A DNA stretch of 64,000 nt from Saccharomycopsis malanga (GCA_004014935.1 CP025321.1:496001-560000); one strand, 5' to 3'; counted from the first letter of the stretch, positions 28,669-39,499 are shown. Made by a program: numbers and translations. The notes: a model not told the origin generated them from the letters alone.

Positions 28669-29346
28669 ATGGCCCCTCATATTCCTATTATTGCTGGTGT
28701 TGCTGCTGTTGGGATAGGCATTGCCGTCTATCAAAACCGCAAGGAGATTAAAGAATTTGTCCATGAAGGTGTCGAGGATATTCTGTTTTCTGTCAAGCTG
28801 TTTATTGCTCGGAGAAAACTTCGTAAACATGTTCAAGAACATGAAAAGAACGTAATTTTTGTTTCTGAAGGCAAAGGTTTTGGCATAGATAATAACGAGA
28901 CTTACTCTGAAAAGTCAAATAGTGATCCGGATATTGTTCCTCTTGATTACAACTCGTTTGCTCAACACCATGAAGCCGATTCTGACACCTTCAGAAAGAG
29001 AAGAATCCATAACAATTTGGATGGCGATGAACATTATAGCCGTCATGGTAACACTGACAAATCAATATTCTATAATGATCCAGAAGACGATATTTGGGTA
29101 GTGTCTCGTGAGACCCCTAGCAAAGACAGTGCAAACGGTACTTTTACAAACCCCTTTGATAGCTCTGAGATCAGGTTGAGACATGAGACAAACCCAGATT
29201 TGACCAGATCATGGACCGAAGTCGAAGACAATGCTATTCCTGCTTCACCAGTGTCTGGTTTAACAACTCCATCTCGTACAAGCTCTAGAAACTCGTTTTC
29301 CAGTTATGACAGAGTAGGAAGCGAAGGTTGTGTATCTTTAGATTAA
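28669..29346 (+). CDS. Unknown single-pass membrane protein
   Basis: Not recognised. A 225-residue protein starting at the ATG of MAPHIPIIAGVAAVGIGIAV. This first hydrophobic segment is a signal anchor and is followed at once by a basic amphipathic helix (YQNRKEIKEFVHEGVEDILF). The remaining 170 residues are hydrophilic, acidic and serine-rich, with DPEDDIWVVSRETPS and a C-terminal TTPSRTSSRNSFSSYDR cluster that looks phosphorylatable. The reading frame is open a further 42 codons upstream but without an ATG. Codon use is like the neighbours and the length of open frame makes it a likely gene. The layout suits a tail facing the cytosol from an organelle membrane. Confidence 0.6.
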   Translation: MAPHIPIIAGVAAVGIGIAVYQNRKEIKEFVHEGVEDILFSVKLFIARRKLRKHVQEHEKNVIFVSEGKGFGIDNNETYSEKSNSDPDIVPLDYNSFAQHHEADSDTFRKRRIHNNLDGDEHYSRHGNTDKSIFYNDPEDDIWVVSRETPSKDSANGTFTNPFDSSEIRLRHETNPDLTRSWTEVEDNAIPASPVSGLTTPSRTSSRNSFSSYDRVGSEGCVSLD

Positions 29347-30121
29347 GTTTTTTTTCTTTTTTTTTTTTAATGTATCTTTGGTGTTTCAGGGTTGGTTATT
29401 TTTTTTATTGGGCCATTGGCATTATTTATATAGTGTGTTTTATTGATAGTATGTTTTAAGAATCTTTTTTATTTACTGATATTTTGTATGAACACGAGGT
29501 TATATGGAGTAAGGCGAAAATGGGTCAAAATTATGCCTTTTTAAACAAAATTTTATATATCTGGTACGAATTAAAAATAGTATTGAGTAGTTTTCGATAT
29601 CTAAAAATAAAAGTTAGCAATACGGTTTTCCGTCATGAGAGTATAGTGTTAAAAAGAAAGCACCAAGATTATGATTAATACTGATGCGTAATAGAAACAA
29701 ATCTGCTGAATGACATTGAAAATTCTCTTTTTGAAACTAAATGAGGTGAAAGGAACTTTGAAAGGTTTATTAGCATTTGTACTTTCTGACCAATTAGTAA
29801 TGAAAACTTTCTTAATCGATACTAAAGGATATAGTGTTTGTTTTTTGAGGTTTAAAATTTTATACATAAAATATAAGAAATAATCAATTAATAATTGTTT
29901 TAACATAAGCAGTAAGTGTGGCTCTATTTAGTCTAATCTGCCTCAGTATGGGAAATAATAAAACAATAAAATGCTAATAAAACGGCAAATGAATGATTAC
30001 AATCTCAACATAATGTATAATATAAAACATAAACTTTTCTAACATCTGAAAACACATTTTAACAAAATATAGCAAATATAAAAGAAAACAATTAACATTA
30101 AGAATTATCAAAAACAAAACC
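29347..30121. other. Convergent intergenic region
   Basis: T-rich 3' flanks of two convergent genes. No gene or RNA recognised. Confidence 0.4.
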
Positions 30122-31000
30122 CTAACTAAGAATAGCCAACAAAATCACCAATACAACCACTACAAGTACCACCAAAATGACACAACTGCATTTTCTTTTC
30201 TGCTTTTGATAATTATTAGCCTTTGACAACTCCTGGGCTGCATTTTGGGTGTCGCTAGTGAGATTTGTCAAGTTGTTTTCCACAGTGTCAATCTGCAATC
30301 CTTGTTCTTGAACCAAGGAATTTAAGTCTTTGAATATAGTGTTAATTTCCTGCACTCCTTGATGGATTTCACTAATATTAGCTTCACGCTGTTGTACTAA
30401 AAGAGCATGGAAGTCTGCGTCATACTTGTTCAAAGTTTCCTGTTCCTGGATCTGTACTTGCTGCTGCTGCTGTTGTTGCTGATCAGGTAACAAACGAGTA
30501 TTTTCATTAGCAGCTTCTTCATCTTGCTGAATTGCTGCATCGTTCGTAAAACTTGGTAGTTCATCATGATAATTCCCACTAACTCTTTCATTGATCATTA
30601 CAGAGTTTTTCTTTTCATTATATTTTCTACGTAATAAAGCAAAATTATCACCAAGTATACTCAATTCCTTTTGTAATTTGACTATGATGACATCTTGCTG
30701 TTCACTATTATTACGGCCATCTTTAGTCCTTAGCTGAAGATTGAAAACAACATCCTTGAGATTGCTCAAGTCCCTAGCTTCCTTTTCCAAATTGTTTTCA
30801 ATCTTAGCCCGCAACCTGAAATTGTCCCGCTTGGTCCCAATTTGCAGACTAAGTTTCTCTAGATTAGAAAGACTCGATGCAAAGTTCGTAAGCGATTGTG
30901 AAAGCTTCGCTATTGTTTGCTCATTGGACTGTTGCATTTCCGTCTCATCATTTGACCGTAATGGCTTCTGAGCTTCAACATCGTAATTTGAAAACGACAT
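30122..31000 (-). CDS. PEP12: Endosomal/vacuolar syntaxin (Pep12-like t-SNARE)
   Basis: A 292-residue Qa-SNARE. It has an N-terminal three-helix Habc region (residues about 25-135) and a linker with a poly-Gln run (QQQQQQQQ, near 180). The SNARE motif lies at about 205-260 (REANISEIHQGVQEINTIFK, then DLNSLVQEQGLQIDTVENNL). A C-terminal membrane anchor is preceded by a basic CC motif (KRKCSCVILVVLVVVVLVIL). The zero-layer glutamine sits in LVQEQG. The N-terminus MSFSNYDVE is like yeast Pep12. Pep12 mediates Golgi-to-endosome fusion; Vam3 is the close alternative, since some yeasts have one gene serving both roles. The start is the first ATG; a GTG two codons upstream is not used. Confidence 0.8.
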   Translation of the reverse strand: MSFSNYDVEAQKPLRSNDETEMQQSNEQTIAKLSQSLTNFASSLSNLEKLSLQIGTKRDNFRLRAKIENNLEKEARDLSNLKDVVFNLQLRTKDGRNNSEQQDVIIVKLQKELSILGDNFALLRRKYNEKKNSVMINERVSGNYHDELPSFTNDAAIQQDEEAANENTRLLPDQQQQQQQQVQIQEQETLNKYDADFHALLVQQREANISEIHQGVQEINTIFKDLNSLVQEQGLQIDTVENNLTNLTSDTQNAAQELSKANNYQKQKRKCSCVILVVLVVVVLVILLAILS

Positions 31001-31067
31001 TGTCACTGTTTAACTGATTCTGGTCTTTTGGTATCTTTTATACGATTTATAAACTTATGCTTCGCCG

Positions 31068-31385
31068 CTGGGCACGAAAGTTTAGCGGTTAGTACTACTC
31101 TAGGAAAGGAGAAAAATGATCTTACAGGCTCCGGCTATGAACACTTTTTACTCTGCTTTTAGGATTCTGAACGTGACTTAACAGGCAAGTGCAACTGTCT
31201 GAAACATCACCTAGACCAAAGTCTAGTGCTTACTTTCAAGCGGTTGGGTGGGAAGATTATGACCAACAGGACATGGTTGGATTTTCCCACTGGGGTTTAC
31301 CAAGTCCCTTTAGACATAGCGCGTATATACCAAATTGACATGTACTGGGCTCGAAATATATGATATCATTAATAGTATTGCCTCT
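31068..31385 (+). mobile_element. SINE-like element copy D, near full length
   Basis: It begins CTGGGCACGAAAG, followed by a degraded tRNA-like head (GCGGTTAGTACTACTCTAGG, then GATCTTACAGGCTC). It aligns base for base with copy E through GAACACTTTTTACTCTGC, AACTGTCTGAAACATCACC, TAGACCAAAGTCTAG, ACCAACAGGACAT and the shared 3' end (TAGCGCGTATATACC, TGTACTGGGCTCGAAATAT), ending in ATCATTAATAG. A 12-base gap removes the B box seen in copy E. It sits in the PEP12-like gene's promoter, 68 bases from the start codon. Confidence 0.85.
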
Positions 31386-31850
31386 TTTCGTATCAATTAT
31401 GGGGTGCGATTGACGACTACGGGGTGGATCATCTGTCATGAGTTTTCCAGTATAGTATATATAGTAGTGAATCGTTCCTATAAGTTCAAGTTGAGTTGAA
31501 ATAGATTAGTTTTGAAGCAGAAAGAAGCTATAGATAGCAAGAGAATGTATCGTTGTACATAGCTAAGAGGCTCTTTGTATTAGTAGTATAAACACGAACC
31601 TTAAGTGCGCATTAGCATATTGTTACAGGCACAATTAGATAAAGTATCTAATGTATAATATGGAATAATCGCCTTCTGACTTGGACATTTCGTTTAAGTA
31701 ATTCTCTGTTGTTATTTTTATCCAATTCTCATACATCTGACTTTTTATAATTTACTGATATATACTGAGTAGTAATATATGTTTAGTATTGATAAAGTAG
31801 GATCTAGCTAAAGCATCTTTCTCTTCTTGTAAATGATCTTCTCAAATTTG
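31386..31850. other. Intergenic DNA right of SINE copy D
   Basis: No gene. TATATATAG followed by a GAATCGTTCC-type stretch could be the remains of a promoter or an LTR, but I see no paired termini. Confidence 0.3.
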
Positions 31851-31856
31851 ATGTGT

Positions 31857-32265
31857 TTTTTCAATTCACTCTATAGATTCTTAAATCCGAAGGATCTTTA
31901 GAACCAAAATACTTATCAGTTGTGATAGGTAATAAAGAACTATCATTTTTTAATGCAATATCAAATATATCTTGGAATAGTTATATAATAAAATTTGAAA
32001 ATTGCTAAAGTATTACATTGACCTTCAGTTACAATAGGTTGATATCCATAAATATCATCTTGTAAGCTATTTATAAGAGAGTCTAACTTATCAAAAGCTC
32101 TAATTATATCTTCTTCAAAAGTTTCAGTAGTGAGAAAGAAAGTCAGAGATGCGAAATTAAAATGCTGCTACATTTGATAATACCTTTTCGTCATAAAAAA
32201 CAACTTGTTCTCGAAATCGTTTATCATTTATACCACTATAATTCCGGGTTTCTATTGATAAACGT
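31857..32265 (-). pseudogene. Frameshifted coding relic, unidentified
   Basis: On the minus strand three frames in succession carry protein-like sequence interrupted by stops and frameshifts. The first includes NYSGINDKRFREQVVFYDEK, the second TETFEEDIIRAFDKLDSL and DIYGYQPIVTEGQ, the third NDSSLLPITTDKYFGSKDPS. Together they cover about 120 codons of one decayed gene. I do not recognise the family. The very AT-rich codon use suggests either strong decay or an origin in an AT-rich element such as a cytoplasmic plasmid. Confidence 0.5.
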
Positions 32266-34833
32266 GCTACACTGAATATCCAAAAGTCCCTGGTCTGGGC
32301 TTTTTATTTTTGCAAAAAAAATTTCAAAGCTGATTTTAAACTAACATGGCTCTTTAGTTTCAGAGCTAGAATGAAACTGTTTCCTCAAAATTATGAAATT
32401 AAACTTGCAAAACGTACTTGTCATGTTGGAAGCTCGCTAAACGGCTTTCCCACATTACCATAAATGGGATATCGAAAGCCGAAGCGAGTAAAACTTGTAT
32501 AAACTACCCAGCAGTAAAGCCTTTTGAGATGGATTACTGAGCAATTATTTCTGAGGATGGCAAAGTTATTACATAACTAGATAAGACTAAAGATGGAATG
32601 GGATTGTAAAGTTGATCAAAGGAAATTTTTGGGGTTTGTTTCCCGATTGAGCAGGTGGGGCTTTATTTGTAAGCTAGAAACAGTAGAACATTAGAAGGTT
32701 AATCTTTGATGGCTTTATTGTAGTTGATTTAGAGTGCATGTAATAACAGTGAAGAAGCTTTACAAAGGACAATGGTGGTGCCGCACTGTAACCTCACTGG
32801 CTCTAAAAGATTGACGGTTTTCCGATTATAAAATATTAGTGCATTGTTGTTTCGATGCTAAATTATTCTTTTGAGATAAAGGGCAGAAATACGGGAGACT
32901 AGAAAAGAAGAAAAAAGAAAGTGTATACCCTGGCGTCTTTAGATTGTTTTAGGCCACATTACTTGCTTTATTGTCAAGCTAAAACCGGTGATGGGTCAAG
33001 ACTATTCCAGTAAGCCATACTCTCTAAGAGGGAAGGTGATTTTGTCTGCATTAGCAGTCTTTCTTTACAGCCCTTTGTTAAGCTGGCTTAAGCCGTATTG
33101 TCATTTGACAAGTACCTCTAAGAACTGTAGACCAGTGAAATGGAACCTAATACCAAGTCTAATTTATATTTCTGTCATATAACAATCTTCAAAGACTTTA
33201 ATGATATTCACCAACAGACTTCGGAAAAACCAACAGATGATTAACTTTACCTCAAAGCACATCAAACAGTAGGTCCTGGATAATAAGGTGAGCTTTGCAC
33301 AGGGTGAAATCATGGAAAACTAGCATAGCACTAAGATAGTAGTGACAAGATAAAGCGATGTCGTCAAACCTTAATTGGGAAGTTTTCTATAGAATAGCGG
33401 CCAAAATACGCTTCGGCAGCATTGTCGATCAATTTTGGAGCCCAGACTAACAAGACTTTTGGTATGGCCATCGGGGAAGTTTTTGGAAAGAGAAATAACT
33501 TGGGCTATTGTTAAGCATTGGATGGTGGATCTTGATGGTATTTGATTTTTGAAATCTTATTTTCTACTGTATAATGATAGGGTTTACATGAAACTTTATT
33601 AATTAGATCCTCAATATCCATTTACATACAAATGCTACTTACTTCATACAATAATGCTGAAGACAAGCAATTACTACATGATAAAACCGGTGCTACGATG
33701 TTTCATGATAGGTTACAGTTTTATATTACAAACCAAACAATAAACAGTCACTTCCACACCCAAATATTCTGGTAGCGTTTGAATAAGTGCTGGTATCTTG
33801 AATAGTATTAGGCCTGATGCATGGATTTGTCAACTCCCGTGTTCCAACAGTTTACCAGAAAGGGCTGCAAACCACTGTAGGCTGTCCTGCTGCTTGGATG
33901 TCTTTTAGAGAAAAAACATGATTCTATACGAATTAAAAAAGTTGAGTTTCCTGCCCATTCTAAGACCTAGATATACAAATTTTTATTGACAATCCTTCTT
34001 CAACCTTTACTTTATCACCCAAATAACACTCACAATCAACCCACCAATCGACGTGGATTTCATGCACCCACCCAGTGTTTCTGCATAAAAATGCAGCGCA
34101 TGCGCACGCACCAGCATGCACAATCTGTATCAGTATGCATCCTCCAGTGTGACAACAAAAAGTAAAACAGAGTAATACCCATAGTACGGACAGTAAAGCA
34201 GCCGAGGGAGTAGCATTAGTGTTTAGTTTAATTCATTATGTTTTAATGGGTTTAGTCAGAGTGGGTTTGATAGAATATACAGAGAAAAAAAACATCATTG
34301 AAAAGCCAGTCGAAGCCGCCTTTTTGACAACTGCAAATTTGCTGTTGTCGGATTTTATTTTATTTTTATTTTTTTTTCTCTTGCTGTTTTTTCACTTTTC
34401 TACTGGTAATGACAAAGAGTCCGTTTTACTAAATTACCCAGTGTTTCAAGAGATTCTATACAATTTCCATATAAGTGTGCAACTTGTCTTTTGGTGTGGC
34501 ATCAGTTTCAGCAGTAAGGACCAATCCAGGTTATATTGAGAAGCATCAGCACAGCCGTCATACGTTACTAGGAAGTCACTTGTGGGCGATTAATTAATAA
34601 TAATTATACACGCTATAGTAACCCTTCATTGGTGTATACACATTCCAGAGCCATCTCAAACGTCTGTCCAGCGTGTCTATTATTGTACGTTACAGGAAAA
34701 TATTCAGCAACTGGCTTGACAGAATATATAGAGAGCTTTGGCTTGTGGCTATTATGATATTTTAAGCGAACAATATCATAGCAAACATATATAATCAAAC
34801 AATTAACAGCAAACAACTATCAACCGGCGAAAC
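32266..34833. other. Gene-poor region upstream of the ARM-repeat gene
   Basis: About 2.5 kb without a convincing gene. A plus-strand frame at about 32991-33182 starts with ATG and holds one hydrophobic segment (ILSALAVFLYSPLLSWL) but has no other support. A minus-strand 35-codon frame at 33369-33476 is described as a separate relic. Near 34085-34140 there is a cluster of TGCATGC-type words (GCGCATGCGCACGC, CAGCATGCAC, TATGCAT). Confidence 0.4.
33369..33476 (-). pseudogene. Short N-terminal relic, unidentified
   Basis: A 35-codon frame from an ATG reads MAIPKVLLVWAPKLIDNAAE then AYFGRYSIENFPIKV and stops. The beta-strand, proline and AYFG pattern looks like the start of a nucleotide-binding enzyme (perhaps a 2-hydroxyacid dehydrogenase). 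The rest is missing. This is resemblance only. Confidence 0.25.
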
Positions 34834-37800
34834 ATGAGTAGGGCCACCAGTTATAGTTCCTCCGTTAATGCTGACATTATTGGAAGTGAGATTCCGGTGT
34901 TGAGGTATTCTCTTGTGGGACTGACTGATTTTGAAAAAAAACAGAAGAGAAAGTCGTCTTTGAATTTTGCCAAACTAGCATGTTGTTATCATGTTTCTAC
35001 AAAGAAGAGTATTGCATATAGTCCAGTGAGGGTTAACAGCAACCCCAATGTGACCAGCAGTAATTCTAACCAAAGTAACGAAGTTACCAATAAAACCGAC
35101 TCTGAGCCTTCAGTGGAGCCAGAGTATGCGATAAACCGACTTGTAGAGCTTCTTTCCTACGATGACGATGACGTGGTGCTTTTGACACTTGAAACTATAG
35201 TGCTTACGCTTATCGACAAAAAGATATATATGGTACCTTTCATAAAAGCTGGACTTTTGGCCAAGATATCCAAGTTAATCTCCTCCCAGATCGATTTGAT
35301 TCGCATTTTCTCCTGCCAGATCATCTCGTTGATATCCAAGTATCCCGACAACATCCAGAAGATTATCAACAATTTTCTCATCAGACCGTTGGTGGAGCTT
35401 CTTCAGGACGAGTCCAACGAGGTTGTGCTCCAAGCCATCTTTGCTATAGCCAATATATCCAAAGGAAATGAGAAGCAAAAGCAGATATTGATCAAAATAG
35501 GAGCTGTTTCTTCTATACTCATTCTTCTTGCCTCTGACAATGAGCTTATACAGAAGTTTGCCATTGGATCTCTTGCTTCCTTGGCTGCTGGCAATGTGTT
35601 TCAGAAACAGACTCTTATCGATTCGTCGGTTTTGATAAGTCTTTCTGCGTTCATCGAGCCTGATAACGACGACGCTATCATCATAGAATCGTTAAAGGTG
35701 TTGGTGAACATTGCCAAAGGAACGCCTGAGCAGAAACAAGAAATCATCGATAACACCTATTTGAAACAAATTGTCCCGTTGTTTGAATCTTCCGATGAAA
35801 CTATTCTCAGAAAAGCCATACAATTAATTCAGAATCTAGCCAACGGAACCATTGCTCAGAAACAGGTGTTGTTAGACAATGATGTAGTGCCCCATATATT
35901 GACTTTCGTGACCTACAACGACAGTGCCATCAGATTGTACGCTTTGGAGTGTGTTTCGAATTTGTCCAAAGGAAAGAACTCACAGAAAAAATTTTTGGCA
36001 GACAATCTTATATTGCCGGTCATCAATACTGTGCTTGTTTCCAAAGACAAAATCTTCCAGAAACAAGCCCTACAAATCATCCAGAACTTTTCCGAAGGCA
36101 GCAATCTTCTCAAACAACATCTTATTGACTCAGGCATACTAAAAACACTATATACTTTGATCAATTCCGACAGCAGCAGTGTAAAAAAAAGAGTGGTGAA
36201 GATTTTCGAAAACGTTTCCAAAGGAAAGCCCCACCAGGTTCAATATCTAGTAGGGTTGGGTTTGGTTTCGAACATCCCAACAATCATGAAGAACTCTGGA
36301 AGCTCCGTAAAAAAACATTGTTTGTTTATCCTTAGCAATATCGTCAATAATGTTTTTGGCAAACAATTGGTAATAGATTGTGGCATTTTGAGCTATTTAA
36401 AAAAATATTTGGTAACATCCACCGAATACTTCAAGCCCGAAGTCATTAACGCAACGTTTCAAATCATCATAGGTGTCAGTGATGGCGATGTGGAACAGAA
36501 ACAGGAAATCATCGATTTGGGGTTCATTAATGTGTTTCTACCACTTTTGAACAATGTGAATGAAACCATTACTACAATGTCTCTCAGAGTCATCAATAAT
36601 ATTGCTAACGGTAATGACTCTCAACGCCAGCATATTATAGACAATGGAATCCTCACATCGCTCCCTCCTTTATTGTTCTCATTGAATGAGGTCATCAAGG
36701 GGTTAACTATCAGTATTCTTGCTTCCATAGCCAAAGGCGACGAGTTCAATAAACAAGCCATCCTCGACATAGGCGCCATAGAGTTGATCAAGCCTATTTT
36801 GGTGAAGAAAAACGAAGATATTCAGTCTAAACGCTCGATTTTGGTTTTGATCCATAGCTTGACTCAAGGAACTGACCACCAGATCAAAACCTTGGTCTAT
36901 TCTGGCATTTTCAAGCTTCTTTATCCTTTGGTGAAACAAAAAGATAAAGAAATCATCAAAACTTTAGTTTGTTGCGTGGAAAATGTCATTTTCCAGTTTT
37001 GCTACGTGAAAAACTTTGTGAGAATCTCGTTGCCTATAATTTTCAATGGTTTCCAACTGTTGGACGATGACGTCACTGTCCATTGTTTATCTGCTATTTC
37101 CAACATGACATTCAGTGTAGAAGGCCAGAATGAGGTTATTCAATATGGTCTTTTGCAAATTGTCAAGTTTCTCATGTCTTCCAAAGATGAGCGGATAAAA
37201 GAAGAGGTAGTGAAGATATTCATCAACATCAGTGCTGGAGATATCAGCAAAAAACAAGCACTTATCAACTTGGACTTGTTGTCCACTTTTGAGCCACTTT
37301 TGAAGTCAAATGATGATAACACCGTAGCAGATGCCATTTGGGCAATCAAAAATCTTAGCGAAGGTCACGAAAAACAAAAACAAATTATCATTGAGTCTGG
37401 CTTGTTACAACAGTTGATTCCTTTTGTATCTTCTCCAAAATACACTTTAAAAACAAGAGCTCTTTCTGCTATTGCTAATCTCTCCGAAGGCTCTTCTCTT
37501 TTAAAGCAGAAAATCATAGAATACGATATTGTCACCATTGTCAAGCCTCTTGTATTGATGTTCAGTGACAATCAAGTGAAAAAGGAAATTATGCGAATTG
37601 TTTCCAACATCTCCACTGGTAGTACTACTCAAAAAGACTATCTTATTAAGACCGGCTATATTGATATCTTAGTTCCATTGCTTATCTTTGGAGACGAGGA
37701 GATCAAACAACTCTCTGCTATGACCCTCAGCAACTTATCCTCTCGCTTGGACGACTTGCAAAGACAATATTTGATTGATTCCGGTGTCCAGGACTTGCTC

Positions 37801-37905
37801 GAACCTCTTTCCAAGGAGTCTAAAAACGCGAAAACTAAACGTTTTTCCCAAGACGCAATGTCAAACATTTTCCAAAACGCCCAAGAAACATTTATAATCG
37901 TTTGA
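34834..37905 (+). CDS. Giant armadillo-repeat protein with about 22 importin-alpha-like repeats
   Basis: A 1023-residue protein. After a polar N-terminus of about 90 residues it is built almost entirely of about 22 armadillo repeats of about 42 residues, right to the C-terminus. The repeat consensus is roughly Q-K-Q-x-I-I-D-x-G-x-L-x-x-L-x-P-L-L, then an acidic turn (SxDE), then a helix ending N-x-S-x-G. This resembles importin-alpha and Vac8 repeats. It lacks an importin-beta-binding arginine-rich arm, and importin alpha has only 10 repeats. It lacks an N-terminal MGxxxS myristoylation site, so it is not Vac8. Function is unknown; a protein-binding scaffold is the natural inference. The gene-poor relic region lies directly upstream. 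Confidence 0.75.
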   Translation: MSRATSYSSSVNADIIGSEIPVLRYSLVGLTDFEKKQKRKSSLNFAKLACCYHVSTKKSIAYSPVRVNSNPNVTSSNSNQSNEVTNKTDSEPSVEPEYAINRLVELLSYDDDDVVLLTLETIVLTLIDKKIYMVPFIKAGLLAKISKLISSQIDLIRIFSCQIISLISKYPDNIQKIINNFLIRPLVELLQDESNEVVLQAIFAIANISKGNEKQKQILIKIGAVSSILILLASDNELIQKFAIGSLASLAAGNVFQKQTLIDSSVLISLSAFIEPDNDDAIIIESLKVLVNIAKGTPEQKQEIIDNTYLKQIVPLFESSDETILRKAIQLIQNLANGTIAQKQVLLDNDVVPHILTFVTYNDSAIRLYALECVSNLSKGKNSQKKFLADNLILPVINTVLVSKDKIFQKQALQIIQNFSEGSNLLKQHLIDSGILKTLYTLINSDSSSVKKRVVKIFENVSKGKPHQVQYLVGLGLVSNIPTIMKNSGSSVKKHCLFILSNIVNNVFGKQLVIDCGILSYLKKYLVTSTEYFKPEVINATFQIIIGVSDGDVEQKQEIIDLGFINVFLPLLNNVNETITTMSLRVINNIANGNDSQRQHIIDNGILTSLPPLLFSLNEVIKGLTISILASIAKGDEFNKQAILDIGAIELIKPILVKKNEDIQSKRSILVLIHSLTQGTDHQIKTLVYSGIFKLLYPLVKQKDKEIIKTLVCCVENVIFQFCYVKNFVRISLPIIFNGFQLLDDDVTVHCLSAISNMTFSVEGQNEVIQYGLLQIVKFLMSSKDERIKEEVVKIFINISAGDISKKQALINLDLLSTFEPLLKSNDDNTVADAIWAIKNLSEGHEKQKQIIIESGLLQQLIPFVSSPKYTLKTRALSAIANLSEGSSLLKQKIIEYDIVTIVKPLVLMFSDNQVKKEIMRIVSNISTGSTTQKDYLIKTGYIDILVPLLIFGDEEIKQLSAMTLSNLSSRLDDLQRQYLIDSGVQDLLEPLSKESKNAKTKRFSQDAMSNIFQNAQETFIIV

Positions 37906-38584
37906 ATATTACTCACATTGAACAATATAGTTATTTCGTCCATTACCTCTGTCACTTCCGTTCCTTTATACTACCCCAACTGCACAGCTAGCATGGCTAT
38001 ATATTTGGATTTGAAATCATCTCCATTATTGTTCTCCTTAGCACATCTCACATTCCTTTCTTTTAATTATTGTATAACTAGTTATCCAGCTTAAAAGCTG
38101 TCGTTTATGTTTTTTTTTCCTTTTGTTCATTTCATGGCACTCTGTTTTTCCGTCTGTTTGCTATTTCCTCGCTAAAGTATCAGAGTGAATCTACGGTATC
38201 TTATATGAGTTTGTAGAAAGAGGTGTTACATTTATTTGGGTGGGATTCTTTTCTGGATTTCCATGCAAAGTATAGTTGGCTAATAATGCTTGAACTGTAG
38301 CCCCACAGTAACCCAACAATTTTGAGTTTTGATTTGAATATTAACGGAATATCCAATATGTACTTATTAAATCAGATTTTGAGAACCATCATGTTTTTCG
38401 AATTTTGAACCATAATAATAGCCTCTATATAAAACTATGTTATCAATACACGAAATGGAAATCTTACTAATGACCAACATGGCAGATTTAAATGTTTGAT
38501 TAACTAGAATATAAAGGTCTCTAAATAAGTAAGAAGCATAATTACAATTACCATTACATACAACTCAGACCATGCATCAATAAA
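37906..38584. other. Convergent intergenic region
   Basis: T-rich 3' flanks of the ARM-repeat gene and JID1. No gene or RNA seen. Confidence 0.4.
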
Positions 38585-39499
38585 CTATTCCACGCTCTCC
38601 ACTTCAACGGAAGCCTTTTCCTTTTCTTTCAAAACTCGTATCAACTCTTTATCGCTGGCCTCTTGCTGAGCCATCAACTCCTGGTCGTGGGAATACATGT
38701 TGTATCTTCTGTTCCATAGAAAATGGTTCAAACGAGACCATTTGTCAAGCCCCAAGCCATGGTTTAGATATGCGAAAAGCAAGTTGTTGTTAGCAGTGTC
38801 GTTTGTTGCCTTTGCCAGTATTATCTCCTCCTGGTACCTGTCCAAAGCATATATAATTTGTAAGGACATTACAAGAAGAGCCAATCCCAAACACAGGAGT
38901 GCCACATCGCGGTTTTTGCGTGCCAACTCCGAGTTGAATATAGGACCATTAGATTTAGACTTGTCACTGGACATGTCAGCGTAGTCTTCCCAATTTCCAG
39001 CATGCCAGAAACGATCATCGTGGGTGTTGTACCTACGAGCATGTGCACTTGCATGGAAAGCAGAGTTGCTATATCTTGCATTGATATTGGACGTGAATTC
39101 CCAGCCTGTTTGGAACCTATCATATAAACTCTTTTTCTGGGGATCATTCAAGAGCATGTAGGCACTGTTGATCTGTTTGAACCTGCTTTCCTTTGCTTTG
39201 CTATTGAGCTCTTTTCCCTTATGGTCTAGGATCCTGCGCATCCCCGATAAATCCGGATGGTATATTTTTGACAATTCTCTGTACTTCTTCTTGAGTAGCT
39301 TTTTATCTTTACATTGCGTGGAATTCAACCCCAAGACTTCATACGGCGTTGGCTGGGAGTTTGACGGCCAAAAAGCAATATCCCCTTCATTTGCAACTGT
39401 AGAAGCCCCACGCTTATTAATCCCATACACAATATGCTTGTTCAAAAGGTTATATTGTTTCAAACTCAGCCGTTTTATGCTCTTTGGAATAGTTATCAT
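38585..39499 (-). CDS. JID1: Mitochondrial J-domain protein Jid1
   Basis: A 304-residue protein. An N-terminal basic segment (ITIPKSIKRLSLKQYNLLNK) suits a mitochondrial presequence. A J domain follows (TPYEVLGLNSTQCKDKKLLK ... LSKIYHPDLSGM) with HPD intact, then a central helix bearing one membrane segment (VALLCLGLALLVMSLQIIYA, about residue 200). A charged C-terminal tail ends EKASVEVESVE. This order is that of yeast Jid1, thought to be a mitochondrial inner-membrane co-chaperone of Hsp70. The start ATG directly precedes the presequence. It is divergent from FCY1 across a 600-bp promoter. Confidence 0.8.
   Translation of the reverse strand: MITIPKSIKRLSLKQYNLLNKHIVYGINKRGASTVANEGDIAFWPSNSQPTPYEVLGLNSTQCKDKKLLKKKYRELSKIYHPDLSGMRRILDHKGKELNSKAKESRFKQINSAYMLLNDPQKKSLYDRFQTGWEFTSNINARYSNSAFHASAHARRYNTHDDRFWHAGNWEDYADMSSDKSKSNGPIFNSELARKNRDVALLCLGLALLVMSLQIIYALDRYQEEIILAKATNDTANNNLLFAYLNHGLGLDKWSRLNHFLWNRRYNMYSHDQELMAQQEASDKELIRVLKEKEKASVEVESVE

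Noticed and set aside
31386-31640. A solo LTR next to SINE copy D.
   Set aside because: TATA-like and downstream features suggest one, but I found neither matched TG...CA ends nor a target duplication.
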